Below are positions 36,201-48,200 of a stretch of 64,000 nucleotides of DNA, in pieces (within the stretch, counting starts at the first letter, position 1; the number at the start of each line of letters is the position of its first letter). The stretch spans positions 4,650,001-4,714,000 of the forward strand of contig NC_062241.1 of assembly GCF_905475465.1 (NCBI RefSeq), in the 5' to 3' direction. This DNA is from Pieris napi. Taxonomy: Eukaryota; Arthropoda; Insecta; Lepidoptera; Pieridae. The notes beneath the pieces were generated by a model, which saw nothing but the letters and a program-made list of their open reading frames with translations, ran no database searches and was not told where the DNA came from. Made by a program: the position numbers and the translations under genes.

Positions 36201-39200
36201 ATATGTAATCTGTTATTAACTCTGGCATAAAACATCAATTAACACACATATTCCCAATTATCTTTAAACTGATGAAAGAGAATATTCTCTAGAACAACTT
36301 AAACATACAATATACCTCTACGCCCCGTCAGGGTACCTACCGGCATTCCCCACACGGGGCCAACTCAGCCCTGTAAGGACCCGTGCCGGGCGAGTAAGGT
36401 ACATGTGCGATGCTGCAATTCTCAGCCTCAATTTCTTCTATTGTATTCTTTGAGCCGTTTGTTACTGAAAATTGTATAGGAATATTTTTAATAATTTATT
36501 TATATGAATATTATTAGCTGATCCGGCAAACGTCGTTTTGCCGTGTATATTATCATTTATAATAAAAAATAGGGGTTGGTTTTTTTTTAATGCTGTACCA
36601 TAAAAAAATAGAAATTAAAAATTTTGTCTAAAAATATAGTAATAAAAAATTAGGGGTCTACCCCTAACATTTAGGGGGATGAAAAATAGATGTTGGCCGA
36701 TTCTCATAGATACCGGATATGCACAAAAAATTTCATCAAAATCGGTCAAGCCGTTTCGGAGGAGTATGGCAACGAAAACTGTGACACGAGAATTTTATGT
36801 TTGCCCACAGCTAATCTAATATAGATTAGCTGTGGGCAAACAGGTAAGCCCTAACTTATGTGATGGAAATACTGAGGGATAAACTGGTATTCGGCAAAAC
36901 AGGTCGCGCGGCTATATATATCGTATATATGTATATATTATATCGTCTTATTGATTAATGCAGAAACAGGTTGGGGTCAGTTCGTCGCTCTCACCAGATA
37001 TAACCATTGTTCAAATAGTGGTTATTTTTTGTTTAAAAATTAAAACATATAGTGTAGTAAATTTCGTGTAATGTTATTTTTATGTAATTTTATTTGTTAG
37101 TTGCTAACAATATGGTAGATAATACCAATTTTAGTTTCTTTATTAATCAATAAGACGATGAAGTTTCGTAAATATACGATAATATTATAGTAGTTCTAAT
37201 AAGTAAAACCGTTATATTTTAAAGGTTAGTACAATACTTACATGACACATTCGGCTCATCAATGTTAAAATCACAGTCCAAATTGATGACTGCCGCTGTA
37301 CCAGAAACAGATAGAACGCACACGTCCTCGCTGTAATAAAATACATCCAACGTTATAAAGCAAGTACAATTTTTTAATCACGTTTATCAATTTCTTTTCC
37401 GATGAATGGGGATTTTGTTCTAAAAAAACCTAATGCACGGAAATGACACACGAAAAACCCTAAATAAATTACTATATTATTAATCAAAGAGAGGGTGACA
37501 ATACAATGAACAATACTTGAAAAACTTCTACAAGAAGAACTTCAACATGCGATTTTTTTTATGGAATCTGGCTGTTGGCCTGATGGGCCTTGACAACTCG
37601 GGCCGTTTTGGAGAACGAAGTTCGGCCGGAATGAGCATATCCTGCGATCTCGGCTTGGGATATTCGTCGCGGGATATCATTGAATATGAATATCAAATAT
37701 CACTATACATTTCTATAGGGTCGTTATGTTACCGCGTTTTACGCATGCACAACGCCATCTGTTGATTAATTAATTTAGGTTTAGACAGGAATCAAAATTG
37801 AAAGGTGTTTCGCTTGCTTGTGATTGGTTTATTGCATCTAATCAGTGATATCATCGTTTCTTCTAACAAATCTAGGACATCCCTGTTATACGCGTTACTA
37901 CTAAGATGCGTCATGCGATATAAATCTATAAGATAAGATATATAGGACATCATATCTTAGAGATATGTATGTATATTATATGATATCGATAAGAGTTTAT
38001 CAAAATTACACTGTTCTATTGGAATACTAATTACACCAACAAAATAGAAAAGTCTCGAGACCAATAGTAGAACGAAAAACGATTTATAATATATACGTCG
38101 CAGCTTAATTTGCTGTTCAATCAACTGCCTAGCCTCTTTAAAAATTCATATAACATAGTTAATATTACCGTATAGCAGTTCGTTCACAATAGGCCAATAC
38201 GGCAGTGCATCGCAGCGCACGCGCATGTGCTCTGAGCTCGGTCCTTAGCTCAGTCCACCATCCCGCTCGAGAACTACTTTCCCCACCACCATCTACTAAC
38301 TTCACAGAGCGAGCGCAGACTGTCCCACCTATAAACGTAAATTTAATAAGTTTTATTTTGAATTTAATTATTACATTTGGTTTAATATAGTAAGCGCCAG
38401 AGATTTATGATTTCGATAGTAAACTTGGCTCATATTTGATTAAATTTTATGAAGATACCATTCTCAAAATAACCCATATTCCTATATTATATATTAGTTT
38501 TTGTTGCATTAATAGTACATATACTACAATCAGGTAACATAAATAATTAAGGAGGCAATTGGCCTTATCGAGCCAGGAAAAAGAAAATAAGAATTACTAG
38601 GGGGTAAAGGGCAGAACTAAATTTAAAAAAAATGTAATAATAATTTAGTCTAACGTATGTTTTAAGGTAAATTATATTTTTAATTCGATTTTAGTCAAAT
38701 TTTATAGAAAAACAATTAGTGTTTTCAAATAAACATACCATCCAAATGTTATATATTATATGGTGTTAAAAAAATAAAGAGTTAGTCAAAAATAATAATA
38801 CTAAATATAACAAAATACTAGACATAAGACAGCAATTCAATTTCTTTCAATCAAACTTCACTTTTCAACATTTTATCTATTACCACAGACACATATTTTA
38901 TACACACATTTTTATTTTATTACATATTTTAATACTCTCAAAGACTTAGCATTTTTATAAATTTTTTAAACCTTTTTATATTGTAATGAATCAATTATAT
39001 GAATCTACATAGTCTAAGCTGCTCCTTACCAATATGTACGATAAATCCGGGCGGGTATTCCGACATCGTAAGAAAAGGATACTCCAGCATTTCCAGGTTA
39101 TTGCTGTTCATAGATGGCTTGAGTATCGCACCGCCGCCACTACCCGTGTTTCCTAGAGATGCGTTTAACGAACCACCTGCAAGTATACGAAATAAGTTAA

Positions 39201-42200
39201 TATGGATAATTTAAAATTTCAAAATAGTACAGTCGACATATTTGGGAGTATATTTAGAAGAAATTAGGCGATCTAGTAAGGACAGATTTTTATTGGAAGA
39301 ATTATAACCATCCTTTTGAATTATTATAGATAAAAAGTTGGTAAAAACTATAATTTCAGTAGTTTTTGGGTTTAACGCGACCAGACATGTTTTTATCTTA
39401 ATATTTATAAATTACGTATCACGCTGTTTGTCCGCTATGGACTCCTAAACTACCAAACCGATATCAATCAAATTTGCACACCGTGTGTAGTTTGATCCAA
39501 CTTAAAAGATAGGATAGCTTACATCTCAATTTATACCCGCAATATTATTTTATTGCAAAATATTTGTTTATTATTTGATAGTCACAATTCTAACAGATGG
39601 CGCTGTGTTGAAAGTACCAACGTTTCACATAAGCTACAATTTAATGGCATAACCACCAAAAAAGCATGGTGGTCCCCATGACTGGTGTTCTCCTACCGTT
39701 TCCCTTGAATAGTTTGCTACTATGTAATATAACAAAAACTTAGGCACAGCAACGCTTGGCCGGTCTGCTAGTCTGTAATATAAAAGTTAGACATATGCTG
39801 TGGCTGACTTTTATTTAGGCGTCATCAAGCTCTTTAACTGTTTTCTAGAACTCAATTACTTAAGGTAGCGTCCGTAAGACACGTTTTCGTTCGAAAGTTT
39901 TTTCTCCGACTTACTTCGCAAATCAGACTACCATTTTCGGATTAATATAAAACGGGATAATATGACACTCACAAGTCACGTAGCTTTATATTGGTAGCTA
40001 TAAGTTTTCACTATAACCACACAAACTTTGTCGCTTTATAATATGAATTATCATATAGATTAGGTATGCTTTAAGCTTACTAGTTACTATTAATATTAAA
40101 AAACTAACCTTTTGGTGTTATACTAAGATCAGAATCAGAAGACCGTCGATGTATTCCCATAGGCGTAGAAGTGGAGTTGACTGATGCGTTTTGTACGTTT
40201 GGTTCGCGGCCGCCATATGACTCGTGCCGCGCGTGACGCGGCGATGTTCGGTCCTTTTCTTTCTCGCACTTCTCCCTATCTTGTTTCTCTCTCTCACATT
40301 TATCCCTGTCAACGCACGCTGCATGCGAGTTACCACACACGCTAGCACTGTTAGTAACACACTCTACGTCTAGGCTTTCTCTATCTACACTGCCTTCGGG
40401 TAAAGAAGGTATGGTCTCTAAATGTGCTCCGCTAAGAATGGGATGGAAGTTTTTTATGACTGGCGTATGTGTTAACTTGCATGAATTAAGGGATTTGGAC
40501 ATTTTATGCGACGCCGATTCTGTCGATTGTACACTGTCTTGTCTAGTTAATTTTCTTTCTCTCAGCTTTTCTTCTTCAACCACTAGTTTTTCATTAACGT
40601 CGTTAAAGAATTTTTTATTAGCACTCGAATAGTCTGGACTTGTCGGCAATAGTAGGGATTGGACTTTATCAATTAGTATTGTTTCCATAGCAGTTTGGAC
40701 TAAGCTCGATGGTTTGATTGCAGGTTTTTCCCTTTTAAATGACCTTTGCTCAGGCAAACGTTCGTTGAATGAGATGGAAGGTCCACTAAATGACGCTCTA
40801 GACACTGGTTCGGAACCAATGTACATAGAAACTTTGGTGGGTCCAAGATCGTCACTTTTACATAGGCGATTAGAGTTAACTGCACTATTATCAAGAGCAA
40901 GCAAATCATTATAAGACAAGAATGGGGCACCTAGCACCGTGTCGCTAGGAGCTCTAGATGTTACATCAGATGAAGAACCAGGTTCACTTACTGATGGTTT
41001 ATGTTCTTTTCTCTTTGGCAGCAAGGAGTAATGTGACAAGCTTTTGATCATGCTACTTTTTGATAATTTTGAAAGCTTTCGCTTTATCTGCCTTGAGGAG
41101 CGATACATGAAGCCGTTTTTCTCAACCGGAGATGAGGGTGCACTAAAGCTACTACAAAGCCTCTTGTGTGCAAATGGATTTGGAATTTTAAAAGACCGGT
41201 TATGAGTACTGGCTACACACTTTTTATCCTCTGAGGGTTCAAGCAGAACGGGATTATGGTCCTGCTTGTTTTGAATATCTGCAACTTCAGATTTCACTGC
41301 TTGGGCCGACTGACTGTCTTCGTTGCTTTCAAAAGAGTCCAACTTTAGTACTGTAAGCTTTTTTTCCATTTGGGCAACAAATTCTGGATCTACATCTTTG
41401 TTTAAAACTGATTTAACAACAGAACCGATAGTTTCAGTTTTTAAGTTAAAACTGTCATCTTCTTCGTCTGAACTTGAATATATATCAGAACTCTCTGCAG
41501 AGAGAGCAGATGATACGGACCCATAAAAACTGGAATCTCCAGGGAGTTTAAGAAGATTTTCGTTTCTTACAACAACCGGTGAAGTTGGACAGGAATCAGA
41601 AATCTTTCTTTCCGATTGTGGACTGACGACATTGGATAAGTTTTCCAGAGAAGCGCAATGTATTTCTGGGATTTTAGAATCGTCCATGCAATTTACTTCA
41701 ACATCTGTATTTTCATCTGAAGCTAAATTGACCGGTCCAGAGTCACTAATTCGCTTTAAGGTCGAACCTGGAGAGTGTTCAGAATGCGATTCAGATATTC
41801 TAGCGAGACTTGTCTGAGCATGAATAACAGAACGTGCTAAAATCGATGCCATATTTATACCCTCCTCTTCCTCATATTCATCGTATCTTTTAACTTTTAA
41901 TCTTTTCAATTTTTTCAGCTCATTTTTAATATCCGATATGCGGGATGTGTCAGATGAACTAGATTTAATAGAGATCTGATCATCTTGTTTACCAGACGAT
42001 TTTCGCCTGGAGAAACGTTTGGAAAACAAGTGAGTTTTCATCTTTTTTATTTTTCCAATCGGTCCTGATGAATCAGAATCAGAATCATGACGGTTTAGGA
42101 GTTTATTTAGCTCAGATTGATCGTCTGAAATATGTTTAAGACCTGTATGAGCAGTAAGATCTTGATATATAGATAGTCTTCCCGTGTACGTGTTTTGGGT

Positions 42201-45200
42201 TGATCGAATAGTTTCAAAGCTCTTATCATCGTCATCGTTATCTGGTTCGTCTAGCAAAGATGGTGTTCTAGGATTAAGTATATTGACGATCATCATCAAT
42301 TCATCTTGATGATGAAGGTAGTATTCTCTCAGATCGGCGACGCTTTCGTCATCGGTCGCTAAAATGTCCAAGTATTTATTTAACTGTCTGTTTATGGGTT
42401 TGCATACAAGCGCAGTACACGACAAACCATGCAGAGAAAGTTTCATGAGAAAATATTCAACAAGAATTCAATTACCTAATTTTAATTTTAAATTAATATT
42501 GGTATCAAAATTTATAATGATAAGAGATTCCCCCAACTTATTGACTTATGTCTAAGACTTTATCAAAATAATAGAACACACCTTTTAGTGTGAAATAGCA
42601 ATATATAATTTATATAGATTGTTTATTCTTCCCCAATGTTTTTTAAGATCAAATTTTTAGTAACTTATAATGAGGAAATCAACTCACTGCTGAGTTAGCT
42701 GCACTGTCATAGATTGGCTTGGTAACGGCAATGGTGTCATGCTGACGGCTGTACCTAAAGACAAACATTTGTGAAAGTAATTATTTCATAACAGCACAAT
42801 GCCTGTATATCTCAACATAATCTACGTTTAAACTACCTTAAGCTTAATTCTAAGAAAAAGAACTCTTGGCGGAAATTTCCAGCGGGAATAAATTAATTAT
42901 AGTGTTCAGAACACAACATTTTTTTTTCAAATTAAAAATAAATAAATATTCAGTACCTTAAATAAATTAATTAATGTGCCGTACTCGCTTTTGACGCCAC
43001 GCGCGCATCCTATAAATGTCACGCGCAGACCTATTTTCAGCGTTGAATTAAAATTATAAATAATGGAGATAGAGTTCCGGGAGTTAGGAGTTTTTTATTG
43101 GAAATTCCCTCCTCTTTCAGAATCTTTTTTGAAATTTCTTAAATATTAATAGTTTATTAAATATTAGCAAAAAAACGAAATGCCATTTTTTTTCATCTTT
43201 AATTGTTTAACTTTTGCCATTTTTTATGTGCTAATACACGCTTTTGGCACATTTTTCTAGACGTCATTCCGGATCCAATGAGCTATCGCACATAATTTTA
43301 AGAGCAGTATCTCTATTTTGTACCATTTTCAACTTGTCGACTAGACTACGTGTGAATTATAAACCTCAAAATAAACAAACGTTTAAATTTTTTTTATATA
43401 AACATACCGATAGCTCTAGCAACGACCCCGGCTTCGCCCTCTAAGTCAAAGTCCTGTTGATATCCTACTACAGCATTGGCACCTAATTCTGCAGCCTTCA
43501 GACCGACCAACCGTTGTACCTAAAATATATGTAAAGAAATAAATATTTCTATTATATTGTTAGTAATCTGTCATGTGTCAAAACTTAGGGTGCTTACATA
43601 AAGAAACAGGTTTCCGGTACAGACAAATCTGTACGGGTCGGTACCGATCGGTACAGTGTTGACTCGCATAAAGAAACAGGTGAATCTGTCCTTAGTGACA
43701 ATCATGGCCTCCAGTTCGTCGGACGAAGATTTTTTACTTTTAGAAAGTACTTACGTCAAATATAGAAAGAGAAGAACAGTTAGTGTATCTGATATTAACA
43801 GAAAAAGAACTAAATATGGAACATATTATCATTTATTCTTAAAAGATATAAAGGACGATGAAAAGGAGTTTTATGATTATACAAGGATGACTCAAGAAAC
43901 ATTTTACTACATATTAAATTTAATCGAACATCGCTTAATTAAGAAATGGTGTAACTGGCATGTTCAATCAATTTCACCTGAAGAAAGACTCGTTATCACT
44001 ATTAGGTAAGTAATGAATAATATTTATTAGTATAAAAATATGCGTAATATAGGTACTGGGTGGTATAATTTCAAAATGAAATGTCTTCTATACCGCTTAT
44101 AATCGGGGTGTCCACAGCCAATGTTCAAAAAAATTCCTTGACCTTTATTCATTCAGTAGGCTAGTATGTTTTATTTGTAAGTAGTTTTAATCACAATGAA
44201 AAATATATTCTTCTGTGGCTAATTGGTTGCTTATAACAGCAATATTGTTACCCTACACCAGTAAATGCTTAAACCCGTATGGCACGGTCCAGGTAGTCGG
44301 CACCGACAAGTTACAACCTGTTTCTAAGTGAGTGAATAGGATTATATTGAAATATTATACCTGCGCTGATCGGTACCGACCCGTACAGATTTGTCTGTAC
44401 CGGAAACCTGTTTCTTTATGTAAGCACCCTAACGTATTATTTCATTGTAAGAATGAGACTTTGTTAGTCTGTGGAATATCGTTTTTCCACAGACTAACAA
44501 GACTAAGTTTGGCTTGTCATTAGAATTTTTATAAGAAGCACTTTTGATAGAATATTTTCGAATTTAATTCGGAATTTAATTATAATAACTTCTTTTCTGG
44601 GACTTTCATGTAATAACAAACTCTAAATTTTGTTTATATAATTATTTCAGGTAATTGATTATTTATTCATTACTTTACTTAGTCTTCACGTATATTTAGT
44701 TTTTAGTTAATTATTCGTTTTAAGATCGGGTGTTTAAAAACTAAGCTTAGAAAAAAGTTGAAACAATTATTTCAACAACATATTGGAGTTTCATTCATCA
44801 ATAATGGTGTAATGGTTGCAGCTCCTTACAAACGTTGTGTAAAAAAAATGGCGATTAAAAAGAATCGCGGAGAGTTTATTGCCTGTTCTTCTCTTCCGTT
44901 CTACGCCCTTGATTTGAGAACTGGCAGTAAATGTTAAATTTGAAGCATTAATATGTATTTCTTTATTGACGAGTCATAAGTGTACATTATGATTAAATGA
45001 TTTTTTACTTTTACTTTTTACACTTATAATAACTTTGTCGTAGCACAATTCAGATGTCATTTGCAATATGATATTGGAGCTCGATCTTGATGCATCAGGA
45101 ACCACATCACTTTCGAAAGTTGTGCTAAACTTACCTGATTACTCAGCTTGATAAAGGCCACCTGTCTCGCCTCATTAGAAGCCCGTGGGGTGCGAATTTT

Positions 45201-48200
45201 CTCAATCCATTGGTACTCGGGATCATCATTCACTATTAATTCCTCTACAAATCCGTGAATGGCGGACACTCGATAGCCCGGTGGTATCATTGGGCCTAAA
45301 ATAAGATCACATATACTATATTTATCTAACACAATTCCGTAGTGGTTGCACCCGCAAAATCGCAATAGTAAAAATTACAATAAAATCTACAGTATTGTCT
45401 TTTATTGACATAACCTTTACACATTTAAAGAAAACACTTTTTAACCGGATTGAAGTTATGTATTATTATAAATTTACAATTATTTTACATAACTTTAAAT
45501 TCGTCGAAACCGAAACGTCGGTTAAATTTAAGTTATAATAATACATTAACTTCATTCCGGTTAAAAAGTGTTTTCTTTAAATAAAATCTATGTTAACCAT
45601 TTATCTTATGTATGCTATCATGTATGATATTACGTAAAAAAGCAAGCCCTACATATATATGATGCTCCGTAATTTTACAATCGCTTTGGGAGAAATGTAA
45701 TTAACTGTAGACTAACTAAAAATACTAAATACGTCTTGATGCACCATTTTAACTAAAGTCCTCTCATCTGTCTATGTGTTTTCGTATCATCAATTTGACA
45801 GAAAGAGATAAGAGTGCTATAGTGAAAATGAGTCCGATTTTTTTGATTCAGTTTGTATTAATAAGGGATAAGGCTTTAGTGACAGGCTGGTATCTACGCT
45901 GGAAGGCCTCTTAGGGGTCATTGGACTTAAAGACGTATCTTTGTAAATTTTGACTTAGGGTGAAAAACTGTTTGTAGAAATCTATTTTAATTTTTTCCTT
46001 TATTTAGGAAACTATCACCCATTCAAATTAGTATACGCTCGGATGTAACGCCAAATTAATTATTAAAATCATTAAACCAGATGTTTTTAAAGCTTGTGTA
46101 ATTGAAAAGGAATAATATAATAATTATATTCTATTTAATTCGGTAAAAACAATGTAGGTTTCAAATTATATAATACATATATATATTCGATTATTTATTA
46201 ATATATAAAAATACTTACAATGAAAGAACTGTACACCGCAACTTGATGTCTTATATTTATTGAAGTCAGAGAACAATTCCACCTTTACAATCACGTTGAG
46301 TTCTCCTCGAATGCCATGCATTGTATCGAATACGGGGATCCATCCTGACATTACGGCACCTATAATATAATTGATTAACTTATATCTTTTATACTATCTT
46401 AATAAAATTATTTAAAAATTGGGCCTAGATCTTTATTTATGATTAAAAATAGGTTCAAAGACGCGTCACCTAGATAAAGTACAGCATTGGCTGCAGCTAT
46501 GCGTTTGTTTAGCTGATAACTCGCATAAAAAGTTAACAGTTTTCAAAAGGAAACATGATTATTATTATGTATATATATAAATACTAGCTACTTTATAAGA
46601 TAATGCGCGCGTATTTGGGGATTTGGGGAAACTATCCAAAATATTTTTAAAAGAGTTCAAAGAGGGTGCACTAATTACACTTTCCGGAAGCGTATTCCAG
46701 TCGGTCACTACTCGGTTTGGGAGAAAGTTCTTTAAATATTGAGTGGTCTTCAGTTTTAAAAAACTACTCAAATGTGTATTTTCACTTAAAATAAAGAGCT
46801 TCTCAATTCCTGGAACATTATAGTGGCCTGTGAGGATTTTATATGTTTCAATGAGATTTTCTCTTAATCACCTACTAATTTCAGATGCTCATTATAAGAT
46901 TTGTTCCTAAGTTTCACCATTTTCGTGGCATTTCTTTAAACCCTTTCAAGCATACTAATATCCTTTATGAAATAAGAGTCCCAAATGCTGTAGGCATACT
47001 CTAATAGTGGTCTAATGTACAATTTATATATCTTTAAGAGTGTTCTTGGTGAAAGGCATTTGAATGATGTTTGTATAATGTATAATGTATATGTAAAAAT
47101 ACCTCCAGGAGGCCCAGCCACGCCGTTGGTACTAATTGCCTCGCGCGCCAATAGGGGTGCAAGACTGATAACCACTTTGCCAATTGCATCATTAGCTGAA
47201 TATGTATCATGATCCATAAGGCGTAGCTGGAGCGGTTCATCTTGAAGCTCTGATTCGTCAACCTGTCAAAATTAATTTTAAGAACAACTTTCAGAGATCT
47301 TTTAAGCAACCGATTGTGAATTATGGACACTTATCCAGAGCATTCTGCCTGACAATAATTTTTTTAAATTGATTTTGTACTATTAACATAAATAAAATCT
47401 GTAAATATCTAAGATAGACGTGCACCAGACGGCATCGAAAATAGCCCGCGTCTCGTCGCCAAAATTATTATAGCATAAAAAGTGACCTTGAAATTTACGT
47501 TTTACGAAATCTGGGAAGGTCCAGTCTCCAGAGCGTCATTTAAAATGTGTAAACATGAAGCTTCTAACATGCTTTACACCTATATATTTAATGTGATGTA
47601 TTAACATTTGAAACTTCAGCCCCTCAAATTTCAAACTACCTGACCTATTTACTGATTGTTATTTTTTGACTTAGAAAAAACTGAAGGGAGAGGTCAATAT
47701 TTATAGTATGAATATGGCTTGGTATAAATTATACAATATATTTTACACCTATGACACTATTATAAGGATGGATTCTTTAATTCTATTAAAAAGATAAAAT
47801 CCAACAAAGTGTTTTAGTATTTCATAAAAACAATGTTCATATTATTTACATAAGAATCGTTTATATCAGATAATAACTGTATACTATACAATAAATATTA
47901 GACGGGCACAAGATTCAAATTATAAATTGTAATTAAAGAAAAGTTAATTTCTCTATACTGTCAGTCAATTCCAGTAAAACAAGAAAAGAAAAAGGATAAA
48001 GCTATAGGATGTACTTGGTGTAGATGGTAAATATTCTGTTCTTATTCCTTCATCCATCTACATCCAATCTACAATAGGCATTATAATGCAAACTGATGGA
48101 AGGAAGGATCAATTTGAATAAATTATTATCAAAAGTGGACAGCCATTATTTAATAGTAATTATCTTGAAATTTCTAAAAAATCATTAAGTGGTAAATATT

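Noticed and set aside
40118..41817. Several 60-80 codon ORFs on both strands within 40.1-42.4 kb
   Set aside because: They are shadow frames of the large C2CD5 exon 7, whose frame joins its neighbours in phase.
42388..42446. Start codon at 42446 as the beginning of an independent 780-residue protein
   Set aside because: Both ends of the frame have splice sites that join C2CD5 exons 6 and 8 in phase. The 20 codons before 42387 are intron read-through, and the end motif matches the C2CD5 linker.
43000..43120. TATAAAT plus ATG-led short frame in C2CD5 intron 5 as a gene start
   Set aside because: The frame stops within about 30 codons and no downstream exon in the same strand fits.
46936..47217. 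93-codon ORF as a separate gene
   Set aside because: Its first half is C2CD5 exon 2 and its second half is a LINE fragment across the splice donor.
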